Shown here piece after piece: positions 13,427 to 21,400 of a stretch of DNA of 44,839 nucleotides. The stretch's first letter is position 1, and every line of letters starts with the position of its first letter. The stretch is taken from positions 1-44,839 of IMG/VR virus record IMGVR_UViG_3300045970_001009, one strand, 5' to 3'. The notes beneath the pieces were generated by a model. That model had not been told where the DNA came from and made no database searches. It saw only the letters and a list, made by a program, of their open reading frames with translations. Made by a program: the position numbers and the translations under genes. Source of the stretch: a virus.

Positions 13427-14697
13427 GTGGGCTCCGATGGATCGGGCTGGATGGCGAGGGTGCGGGCATAGAGGGAGATGGCCACGCTGCGTGCGGGTGG
13501 CGTGACTGCGAGCGTGCGTGCGGGTGGCGTGACTGCGAGCGTGCGTGCGGGCAGGATCACTGAGCGCGGGAGGCCAATATCCTGTTGGATCAGGACCGTT
13601 CCGGCATAGCCGGTGAAGATCCGTTCGGCGGGAGCTGCTGCGTCAGGGATGGTGATGCCGAAGACCACTTGCCCCGCGTACCCCGTGAAGACCACGGAAG
13701 CGGTGGCGGCATCGGTGTGGCTGGTAACGACACTCCCGACCAGGCCTTCGGTGACGACTGAAGACGGCGCGGCATCGCTGATTTCGAAACGGACAGAACC
13801 GGCCAGGCCAGTCACGATCACCTGGGCCGGAGTGGTATCGGGCACGAGGTCGCCGGTGAGCACCTGGCCTGCGTAGCCGATGATGGTCAGGGCGGCGGGT
13901 GCGGTGTCGGTGTGGGTTTGGCGCACGCTGCCGGTCAGACCTGCCAGGGTGATCTGGGCCGGGGCGGTGTCGGGGATGACGAGGCCCTGAACGACGCTGC
14001 CTGCGAAGCCGGTGACGGTACGGCCGGAAGGGGCAGTATCAGCCACGGCCAACGCAACGGATCCAGCGAAACCTGAGACGGTCAGGGCCGCAGGCGCAAC
14101 ATCAGGCACGGTGAGGGCGACGAATCCAGCGAGACCGGCAACGACCCGATTGGCGGGCGCGGCATCGGTCTGGGTGATGGCGACGGCATCACCGCTCTGG
14201 CCCGCGAGGATGATGGCCGCCGGGGTGGTGTCCTGGATGGAGAGCCCGGTGAGGACCTGCCCGGCGTAACCAGTGAAGGTCGCGTTGGTAGGCCCCACAT
14301 CGGCGATGGAGATCAGCAAGGTGGCGGCAAGGCCGAGGATGGTCAGGCTGCTGGGGGTGGTGTCGGCCACCTGGTGCTGAACGGCATCGGAGCCCAGGCC
14401 GGTGATGGTCAGGTTGGTGGGCGCGGCATCTGCCAGAGCCAGTTGGACAGCGCCTGCCAGGCCGGCAACGGTGGCGTTGGCCGGGGTGGTATCGGCCAGG
14501 GTCTTGCTGTAGGTGTCGGAACCCTGCCCGGCGATAGTGAGCGCGGCGGGGGTGGTGTCGGTGATGGTGAGATTCGACCCATAACTTGGGACGCCAAGCA
14601 TGGCCTCACTGACGAGCATCCCCGGAGGCGTCCCGTCGAAGATGGCATCACCAGAGGACCAGGTGCCAGGGAATACGCCCCGCCAGGGTGCAGCCAT
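13423..14697 (-). CDS. 424-aa structural repeat protein
   Basis: About 15 copies of a ~24-aa repeat of the form D-[TAV]-x-P-x-x-x-T-[hydrophobic]-x-G-[LFY]-[AG]-G-x-V..., for example DTTPAALTIAG, DAAPTNLTITG, DTAPAQITLAG and DVAPAALTVSG, spaced evenly from residue 45 to 360. This predicts a long beta-solenoid or stacked-strand fibre. The last 60 residues change to a short PARTLAVTP repeat that is tandem in DNA (13491-13551). Virion fibre or adhesin is the likely role; alternatives are a receptor-mimic or spacer protein. Confidence 0.65.
   Translation of the reverse strand: MAAPWRGVFPGTWSSGDAIFDGTPPGMLVSEAMLGVPSYGSNLTITDTTPAALTIAGQGSDTYSKTLADTTPANATVAGLAGAVQLALADAAPTNLTITGLGSDAVQHQVADTTPSSLTILGLAATLLISIADVGPTNATFTGYAGQVLTGLSIQDTTPAAIILAGQSGDAVAITQTDAAPANRVVAGLAGFVALTVPDVAPAALTVSGFAGSVALAVADTAPSGRTVTGFAGSVVQGLVIPDTAPAQITLAGLTGSVRQTHTDTAPAALTIIGYAGQVLTGDLVPDTTPAQVIVTGLAGSVRFEISDAAPSSVVTEGLVGSVVTSHTDAATASVVFTGYAGQVVFGITIPDAAAPAERIFTGYAGTVLIQQDIGLPRSVILPARTLAVTPPARTLAVTPPARSVAISLYARTLAIQPDPSEPT
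13491..13551. repeat. 27-bp tandem repeat inside the 424-aa gene
   Basis: The unit beginning GTGCGGGTGGCGTGACTGCG occurs at 13491 and 13518 with a third partial copy at 13545; it encodes a 9-aa block (ARTLAVTPP). In-frame and slippage-prone. Confidence 0.85.
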
Positions 14698-14700
14698 GGG

Positions 14701-15510
14701 CTATCCGTTGCCGATCGAACCCTCTGCATACAGGGTGCCAGTGCTGGTCGTGGTCGCGTTGAACATCATGGCTAAGCAACTGTCGGCATAAATAAGGGGC
14801 ATTCCGGTCTCGAAGGGGCCCTTTTTCGGTCTGCCGATATTGGCGCTGACAATCGTGTGGTCCACGATATTCCGCTGGATGACGACATTGCCCTGCCCGG
14901 TGGTGTTCGTTGCACCGCCAATCGTCACGCTGTTGAGTTTCTGAATCCCGCTGGAATTGGCAAGACGGAACGGGTACATGCGATTCACGGGGGCACCCGT
15001 GAGGGACACAACATCGGTGATGGTCCCGGTTTGCGTGGCGTTGTTGCCATCCTGGTAGCTGATCGTGACGGTCGTCGCCGTGGCAGCAAAGACGGCCGTG
15101 ACTTCAAACCATGCCTCAAGCTGCGAGTAGTCGGTATTAGGCACCCGAACCAGTGCCGGTTGAGCGGCCAAGGTATCCGTGTGGAGCGTGGTGCCGATGA
15201 ACGGCCCGGCGTGGTAAAGCCGATCATAGACGGACAGCACTCCAGCCACCGAGCTGGAGGCGTCGAAGGTCATCAGATAACCAGTGTTTCCGCCCGTGAA
15301 CGCATTGATGATCGGGCAGCCTGCAGTGGCGTCGGTGGGGATCACGCCTGCTGCGATGTTGCCGATGGCCGCACCTGCACCCGGTTGGCCCGCCGTTGTC
15401 CAAAGGGTGTAGTAGAAGTTGGCAACCGCTGTGGCACTGGCCTTTTGCAGGACTATCCGCTGCCCACTGGCGATGGCTGCGGCAAGTCCGTCCATGGTCG
15501 TGATGGCCAT
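14701..15510 (-). CDS. Hypothetical virion-associated protein, 269 aa
   Basis: Rich in Ala, Thr and Gly with regular strand-like segments (LEAWFEVTAVFAATATTVTISYQDG..., NSVTIGGATNTTGQGNVVIQRN), as in phage tail or capsid decoration proteins. It lies in the accessory structural cluster after the lysis genes. Translation starts at ATG 15510 overlapping the previous stop (ATGA). No family recognised. Confidence 0.6.
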   Translation of the reverse strand: MAITTMDGLAAAIASGQRIVLQKASATAVANFYYTLWTTAGQPGAGAAIGNIAAGVIPTDATAGCPIINAFTGGNTGYLMTFDASSSVAGVLSVYDRLYHAGPFIGTTLHTDTLAAQPALVRVPNTDYSQLEAWFEVTAVFAATATTVTISYQDGNNATQTGTITDVVSLTGAPVNRMYPFRLANSSGIQKLNSVTIGGATNTTGQGNVVIQRNIVDHTIVSANIGRPKKGPFETGMPLIYADSCLAMMFNATTTSTGTLYAEGSIGNG

Positions 15511-15701
15511 CAGGCACCCCCAGCATCGATGAGGTCAGCCATGCGCGTGCAGGCCATGGCCACATCCCGCAACGACTGAGGCGTAAACCAGTCCTGTGGG
15601 ATGTTGAGGTCAGCAGCCGCGCCTCCGTCCTGCATCGACAATTCGCCCAGGAGGGTTTCCCCGTCCTGAGCGATGATCTTGATGGTCCGTTCTACGGTCA
15701 T
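15510..15701 (-). CDS. Hypothetical small protein, 63 aa
   Basis: MTVERTIKIIAQDGETLLGELSMQ... then a helical C-terminus (SLRDVAMACTRMADLI). GAGGCTAAGCC precedes ATG 15701. Coupled to both neighbours; probably a partner of the 269-aa protein. Not recognised. Confidence 0.6.
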   Translation of the reverse strand: MTVERTIKIIAQDGETLLGELSMQDGGAAADLNIPQDWFTPQSLRDVAMACTRMADLIDAGGA

Positions 15702-15710
15702 GGCTTAGCC

Positions 15711-16166
15711 TCAGGGCAGCGTGGTGGTGTACAGCCCGGCCGCGTTGATCTGGAAGGTGACCGTGGAACCCACGGCCACGGTCACATCGGCGGGCGTGGT
15801 GTCAACGAGCTTGTAGCCGATGAGGGGATCGACCTGGCCGTTGAGGGTTCCGCTGGCATACCAGACGAGGTAGCGCATGCCCCAGGAGGCGGTGGCACCA
15901 GTAAATGCAGGATCGGCGCTGTCGAAGGTGCAGACCTTGGCGACGCGGGTCCAGGTGCAGGCGACGGTGACGCCACCGGTGACATAGCCGTTACCGTTGG
16001 CCACTTCGCTGGCCACGATGTTGGCCTTGACGCTCTGGGTTTCAGCGTTCGGGGTCCAACCGCTGCCCATCGCCATGCACTTGATGGTGTTGGTATCCAG
16101 ATCGAGGGTGCCATCCCCCATGAACTTGTTGGCGGCGTTGAAGAGGGTGAAGGGGCCCATGGTCAT
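15711..16166 (-). CDS. Phage structural protein of the LFNAANK...GTxDLDT type, 151 aa
   Basis: MTMGPFTLFNAANKFMGDGTLDLDTNTIKCMAMGSGWTPN...VASEVANGNGYVTGGV has the pattern of a common phage virion protein family (F-N-x-x-K-x-x-x-x-G-T-[IL]-D-L-D-x-D-x-[IL]-K), mostly found beside tail fibre genes. TAGGAGACCTC precedes ATG 16166. Longer in-frame starts overlap the membrane gene and have no ribosome site. Confidence 0.65.
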   Translation of the reverse strand: MTMGPFTLFNAANKFMGDGTLDLDTNTIKCMAMGSGWTPNAETQSVKANIVASEVANGNGYVTGGVTVACTWTRVAKVCTFDSADPAFTGATASWGMRYLVWYASGTLNGQVDPLIGYKLVDTTPADVTVAVGSTVTFQINAAGLYTTTLP

Positions 16167-16191
16167 GAGGTCTCCTATTGAGTGGGTGCGC

Positions 16192-16461
16192 TTAATTCCA
16201 GCCGTGTTGGGCCTGTTTAAGTTCGAGTTCTTTAAGGCTTTCGCTGATCTTTTTGTCGCTGTTGGTGAGGCGTTCCATCTCTTCGTGGACGATCTTGAAG
16301 TCCTGTCTGCTGTTTTCCCCCCGTTCCATGACGACGGCCATCTGTTCACGGAGTCCCATGGTGGAGACGCACAGCCAGGCCACGAGCCCGGCGATAAGCC
16401 ACATCACCACCCGATCCATGGCGATAGGGAAGGTCAACTCTCGGCGCTCAGACACGGCCAT
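16192..16461 (-). CDS. Single-span membrane protein with coiled coil (spanin- or holin-like)
   Basis: 89 aa. MAVSERRELTFPIAMDRVVM then a transmembrane helix (about 18-36) followed by a charged coiled coil (EQMAVVMERGENSRQDFKIVHEEMERL...SESLKELELKQ). This N-in topology with a periplasmic coiled coil resembles inner-membrane spanins or accessory holins. ATG 16461 overlaps the stop of the holin. No lipoprotein partner is visible within it. Role in lysis is inferred from position. Confidence 0.55.
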   Translation of the reverse strand: MAVSERRELTFPIAMDRVVMWLIAGLVAWLCVSTMGLREQMAVVMERGENSRQDFKIVHEEMERLTNSDKKISESLKELELKQAQHGWN

Positions 16462-17003
16462 CAGGCCTTCTCCGTGGGGGTACTGAGGTGCAGCATTTCG
16501 CTGATGGCCGTATCGTTCGGGCCGCCACCGTAGAAGAACTTGACCTGGTTGCCCCATGCGAGGCCCAGGGCACCGAGCATGACATTCAGCAGGTCTCTGG
16601 ATCCGCCCGGTGCGGCGTGGAAGGCCAGGACGAGGAGGATGCTGAAGAATCCAGCGCTGGTGAAGTAGAACCCGATGGCTGGGGTCTTGTCGTGCAGCTG
16701 AACCGCCATGTTGCGGGCGCTACCACGGTCCTGCACCGCGAGGGCTTCAAGATCCTTCACCTCATTGATGTCTAACGCCTTCAACTGGACGGCGTAGGCC
16801 TGGTCGGCATTCTTCAGGGCCAGCAATTGCTCGGGGGTGATGCTCTGGACCAGTTTGGCCAGATCGTCGGGCGTGGCTTTTGTCTCGTCGCCACCTAGGG
16901 CGACGGCGATAAGCTTTCCGGCGGCGGCGCCGAGCGGCCCATAGAGCGAGGTGCCAAGAAGGGGGGCGGCGGTCTTGATGATGGCTTTCCAGTCGAAGGC
17001 CAT
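16461..17003 (-). CDS. Holin, 3-TM gene-transfer-release type
   Basis: 180 aa. A hydrophobic segment at 8-36, a helical hydrophilic middle (TPDDLAKLVQSITPEQLLALKNADQAY...DRGSARNMA) and two membrane spans at about 110-130 and 137-158. The D-x-x-S-A-R/N signature followed by two TMs is that of the 3-TM holin family. It would open the inner membrane so that the M15 peptidase reaches the wall. GGAGTAGCC precedes ATG 17003. Confidence 0.7.
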   Translation of the reverse strand: MAFDWKAIIKTAAPLLGTSLYGPLGAAAGKLIAVALGGDETKATPDDLAKLVQSITPEQLLALKNADQAYAVQLKALDINEVKDLEALAVQDRGSARNMAVQLHDKTPAIGFYFTSAGFFSILLVLAFHAAPGGSRDLLNVMLGALGLAWGNQVKFFYGGGPNDTAISEMLHLSTPTEKA

Positions 17004-17005
17004 GG

Positions 17006-17209
17006 CTACTCCACGACCTCTTTGACCACCAGATAACGGGTGGAGGTCAGGTAGCAATCGTAGCCGGTCATGGCGGTGGGATGATCGAGGCGGATGGTTT
17101 TGGCCAGGGTGTCGGGGCCGGAACCTTCTGGGTAGGCTTTGTCCCACACCTCCACGGCCACCTTATAAGGGGCGGTGTCGGCATTCTCGATGCGCACGCA
17201 TTTGGTCAT
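17006..17209 (-). CDS. Hypothetical small protein, 67 aa
   Basis: MTKCVRIENADTAPYKVAVEVWDKAYPEGSGPDTLAKTIRLDHPTAMTGYDCYLTSTRYLVVKEV reads as a small all-beta domain. AGGAGCAACCC precedes ATG 17209, which overlaps the stop of the 58-aa gene. Position is inside the lysis cassette, but it has no membrane span. Not recognised. Confidence 0.6.
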   Translation of the reverse strand: MTKCVRIENADTAPYKVAVEVWDKAYPEGSGPDTLAKTIRLDHPTAMTGYDCYLTSTRYLVVKEVVE

Positions 17210-17382
17210 GGGTTGCTCCTGGTGAGAAGGGAAACCAGGAGGGCTGACCCTCCGAGGAATCCGAAGGTGAGGGCGGTGAGGATCAGATAGACCTGCAGGA
17301 TGCTTCGCCAGTAAGCGAGGCTGCGGCGGCGCTGGCGCAACTTCTCGGCTTCCCAGGCGGCCAGGATGCGCGGGTCAGGCAT
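17206..17382 (-). CDS. Small membrane protein, 58 aa
   Basis: A basic N-terminal helix (LAAWEAEKLRQRRRSLAYWR), then one hydrophobic span (about 28-52, LQVYLILTALTFGFLGGSALLVSLL). Overlaps the end of the peptidase gene by 8 bp and is chained to the next gene by ATGA. Could be an accessory holin or antiholin. Start ATG 17382. Confidence 0.55.
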   Translation of the reverse strand: MPDPRILAAWEAEKLRQRRRSLAYWRSILQVYLILTALTFGFLGGSALLVSLLTRSNP

Positions 17383-17872
17383 GGGGAGCCTCCCAGTTGC
17401 CGAACAGTGGATAGGTCCGTTTGCCATTCACATCCTGGTCGAGGCGCAGCTCATGCCGGGGGATGTGGTTGTGCCTGGCGGTGGGCAGGCCGATGTGGAG
17501 GCACCCGCGCTCGATGATGAGCTGGTCTACCTCAGCCATGAAGGATGGGTGCATGCGCAGCACATCCCAGGCAGCGCGCAGGGTGTAGAGGCTTGCATCA
17601 GGCCGGAAGTCCACGCCCAGGGCTTCCATGTGGGCACTGGTCTCGCTCCCGCTACAGGCGGCGTTTTCGTCATGGCCCCGATAGCCGTAGATCCCGAAGA
17701 GGCGGCAGTCTTTCTGGGCGAAGTCGCTGAGGATGGCGCGGGCTTCTTCGGCTTTCTGGGCTGTCTTGAGGAGGTTTGCTGCCAATGCCTGGGGGCAGTC
17801 GTTGTTGAGCCCATGGTGGCTCGCGGTCATTTCTTCGAGGGTGATGTGCTCGGTGAGGGGCGTGCGCGTCAT
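17375..17872 (-). CDS. M15-type peptidase endolysin (D,D-/L,D-endopeptidase)
   Basis: 165 aa. LTEHITLEEMTASHHGLNND then SAHMEALGVDF (H81, D88) and CLHIGLP (H126) reproduce the zinc ligands of the M15A family (S-x-H-x-x-G-x-A-x-D and H-x-H type sites), which cleaves peptidoglycan peptides. No signal peptide, so it depends on the holin for export. Starts at ATG 17872; an earlier in-frame start at 17944 lacks support. With the holin and small TM genes it forms the lysis cassette, placed after the tail-fibre gene. Confidence 0.75.
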   Translation of the reverse strand: MTRTPLTEHITLEEMTASHHGLNNDCPQALAANLLKTAQKAEEARAILSDFAQKDCRLFGIYGYRGHDENAACSGSETSAHMEALGVDFRPDASLYTLRAAWDVLRMHPSFMAEVDQLIIERGCLHIGLPTARHNHIPRHELRLDQDVNGKRTYPLFGNWEAPHA

Positions 17873-17958
17873 GACTGCACCAAGGTGGGGAGGCCCAGCT
17901 TCACTCGGCCCCGGCGGCCGTAGGCGATCGAGATCATTGACCACGCCCCTGCGCGCAT
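17869..17958 (-). CDS. Possible 29-aa leader peptide before the endolysin
   Basis: ATG 17958 preceded by a G-rich stretch opens a short frame (MRAGAWSMISIAYGRRGRVK...) whose TGA overlaps the endolysin ATG, the coupling used throughout the operon. It may translate as a coupling peptide. It may also be chance. Confidence 0.3.
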   Translation of the reverse strand: MRAGAWSMISIAYGRRGRVKLGLPTLVQS

Positions 17959-17971
17959 GTGTGCCCCCCCA

Positions 17972-18018
17972 CCCAAGGTCGCCTTATTGAGGGGGGGGCG
18001 GTGTATGGTTCCGCACCA
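17972..18018 (-). promoter_or_regulatory. 47-bp two-part element, copy B
   Basis: On the minus strand, TGGTGCGGAACCATACACC is followed after exactly 16 bases by GGCGACCTTGGG. The same two blocks with the same spacing occur at 39160-39206. An 8-bp G/C hairpin (17963-17970 with 17992-17999) encloses the second block here. It lies between the 126-aa gene and the endolysin. Role unknown: late promoter, RNA processing or antitermination site are candidates. Confidence 0.8.
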
Positions 18019-18046
18019 TTATTTCAATTCATCGGCCAGCGGTTAT

Positions 18047-18427
18047 TCAGGGACGCAGCATCCCTGGCCCCATCGGCCCCGAGGCCACCGGGTTGGCAAT
18101 ATCCGCCACGATCGCCGCGTCCCACAGGTTCGACAGGATCTCCCCGAAGCAGGTATCGGTCCCGTCTGCGAGTTTCATGGGCGTGAGGTAAAGGGCCGTG
18201 GTCTGATCCTGGGTGAATCCGACATGTTTCTGATTCTCGTTCTGGGTGAGGAGCTTCACCCTCGCGCCCTTGGCGTCCACCAGATAGGTTTGGTCGCAGT
18301 AGGACATGCCCACATTGAACTGGACGGTGGGAGGTGTGCCAGCAACCGGTGTGCGGGAAATGTTGAGGCCCAGGCCCACGGTTTCGACCAGGACATTGCC
18401 GGTCAGGATGGATGTTTTTGCGCTCAC
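18047..18427 (-). CDS. Hypothetical protein after gpJ, 126 aa
   Basis: Starts at GTG 18427 with GGAG upstream. Predominantly beta (NVLVETVGLGLNISRTPVAG..., KLLTQNENQKHVGFTQDQTTALYLTPM). No recognised family. Its place directly after gpJ suggests a tail-fibre accessory or chaperone. Confidence 0.6.
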   Translation of the reverse strand: MSAKTSILTGNVLVETVGLGLNISRTPVAGTPPTVQFNVGMSYCDQTYLVDAKGARVKLLTQNENQKHVGFTQDQTTALYLTPMKLADGTDTCFGEILSNLWDAAIVADIANPVASGPMGPGMLRP

Positions 18428-18463
18428 GACTGCTCCATGAATGGGGACGATGCCCCGGTTTGA

Positions 18464-21400
18464 CTACATCAAAAATTCCCATCCAACCACGGCAGCGGAG
18501 CCGGTGCAGGATGCGTTGGTTACTTGGGCGTCGTTGGTGATCCTGATGTTGTCAACAACCACCATCACTCCGTATTGGGATGCGCTGGAGGACAGGTAGG
18601 ACGACACATCAATGGACTGCTGTCCCGGAGCCCATGAAGTTGACCCCGATCCGGTCTGCGAGGCGGTGGCCCCGGTTGATTGGTAAATCTGAGTTGTGGT
18701 TCCGGTGGTGAAGTTTTTGAGACTGACCGTGATTCGACCAACGATAGTTCCTGCGCCATTGGCGTTCACACACGAAATAGTGAGAGTAGGTGTGAACCGT
18801 AGATATTGCGCTCCACGCAGGTAGGCAGGGGACGAAAAACACTGGCTGAAGGCGTAGTTGTAGTAGGTGGAAACGGTCGGGTAGTAAGTCGATACGCCTG
18901 TGGCGCTGACGAGAACCTGTGACCATTGCGGCGTCCCGCCCCAATTCGATGTGCTGCCCCAAAAGTCGGGGTTCAGGATGCGGTTGGAGCGGGTCATCAC
19001 CCGAGCCACATCGCCAACGGGATACCCACCAAAGTTCGCCTCAGAACCCAGCTCCATGTAAGTAGAAGAGGTGCCTGCTCCAGAGGTAGTTAGGTAGGTC
19101 GTGGTAAACGGATTGCCGCTGAGTTTGAATCCGTAGGGCGCTGCCGATGCGTTTCCCGGCGTGTAGCCCGTTGATGTTAAGACTGAGGTCATCACGATAG
19201 TTGCGTTGAGCGCCTGGGCACCAATGGCACCCGCTGAGATCACGCCTGCCGTGATGCGCCCAACTACAACAGACGGGTTGCCCTGGTCAACCCATGCAGA
19301 CCCACTCCATCGGTAGAGTCTTCCATTCAATCCATCCGGCGCGGCTACATCGGTTGCATACCAGTAGGCCAGGATGCCGCCAGGGGTGAACGCGATCATC
19401 TCCGCGTAGGTTCCAACCATCGGAGCTGTGGCGTTGGCAATAGCGGCCTGGAATGTGGCGGCGTTGGTTCCGACATTGCCCGAGTGGTAAACCTGGACGA
19501 TCTTCGGGCTCAGGTCCACGATCTTCGTCACGCCGCCGGGGAACGCGGAATTGGTTGCGCTGATCACTTGATTCGAGCGCACACCAGCGGTGGTTACGAT
19601 TTTGCAGGAAACCTGGAACCCCTGCCAATACCCCATCGTTGGCATCCAGAAGCATAAGTGTCCGTTCTGCAAGAACGCTTTAAGCATCCCAGGCCACGGA
19701 CCAGTGGAGAACCCGCCGAAGTTGATGATGGTGCTGGCGTAGATGTAGCCTTGGGCCTTGAAGTGGAAAGGGATCTCGCTGCCGTAGCTGTTGCCTGTGA
19801 TTTCCAGCAACCATGAATCGCCGCTGGCCGTAGAGTAGTCGATGCCCGTTTCAATCAGCGTCCCAGCAGGGAAGTCCCGCAGGGTGGTGTAGGGCAGGAT
19901 GGAGTAACCATCCAGCAGTTTGTATGTCTCTGCCGCTACCGTTGACGCGAAGGTGGCCGCCCCGGCTGCGGTAACGGTTAGGTAGGCGGCTCCGTTATTG
20001 CCAAAGGTTGTGACCGTGTTTTCGTAGTTCCAGACCCATGCCTGCTTCAAGCTATCGGATTCGATCAAGAACCCGTTGACTGCGCCACCGCCGCGCACCG
20101 CTACCCGAGCGTTGGTTGCCATAGCCACGGTGACATTACCAGCGAAGTTCGCGGCCTGGGCGGTCATCAAGCCGCTGCCATCGACATTCCACGCGCGATT
20201 CCCAGCGTAGTCCCGAAGGCTGAGAATGTAGTGACCCGCGCAGGCTCCTTGAATTTCTACACCGTAGCCAGTCGCGCTGGAGTTTACGAAATAGCCGATG
20301 ACATCGCCAGGAATCGACGCTGAGGTGTAGATCAGGCCATAGCCACGGATAAACGAATTTGAGGTCAGGGATGCTGCGGTTACCGCATACCCGAAGGTGG
20401 TCGCGCTGTTGTTGACTAGCATCCAGGGCTGCCAATCTGTGCCAGCCGTATTAGCGACTAGACAGGTGAAGGCGTTGGGCATCATCAATTCGTTGGTATT
20501 CCCGCCGAACGCCCCTCCGGCAATTGTTCCGGGGTCGATGAACATAGCGATATGGTCACCCGTCTGCCCGATCTGAACCCCGCCATAAGGATTGGGTGCA
20601 TACCCCATCCCGCGAGATCGGATCAAGGGTTGGAGCCCCCCTGCGGTGTTGTAGCCATAATGCCAAGCGGCGTTGTTTTGGATCAGATCGCCCATGCTGA
20701 CGGAGTTGCTGTTGAAGCTCGATGTGCCGTTGGCATTGATTACGAGGCCCAGCGCCCCAATCGTCCCGTTCGTTGCCCCGACATAGAAGTAAAGGCTGCC
20801 GTCACCGTTATTGCCGATTCTCGAAACATTGTTGGGACTGGTCGCCTCAAAGGTGAGCATCGGATAATCAGGGGCCTGCAATCTGGCGGCCCACCTCCAG
20901 CCTCCTAGATTTGTGTAATCCCCCTGCACCGTGAGCTGTCTCGAAAACAGGCTGCCATCAAGGGTCGTGTCTTTCGTTATCCCATCAAAGAACGCGACCC
21001 TTGCGGTCTTCCCATCACCGACCCATAGGCTTCTGAACTGTGTTGTGCCCCCGGCGTATCCGGTGTAATTCAGGTAGATGTTGGCATGAGCATTTGTCAT
21101 GTGCTGGCCGATGGTGTCTTGCGCCATCCACAGGTAGCTATTTTTAACGATGTCGGAGGTGGTAACAATGCTTCCAGTCACCAACAGGCCGCTGCCCCCG
21201 ATGGAAACCAGACCCCCAAGGGGGTTCAACTGGAGCCCATAGCTGTTCCCATCTGCTGTGCTGTGCTTTACCTGCAAGCTAATTTGAGCAGGCGCGGTAT
21301 CAGCGGCAATCGCAAGCTGGATGTGGCCGGATGCCCTGAAATTTGCGAGGGCAACGGAGTTGACCAGCAAAGACGCGGACCCGTATTGGCCGCCAGTGAT

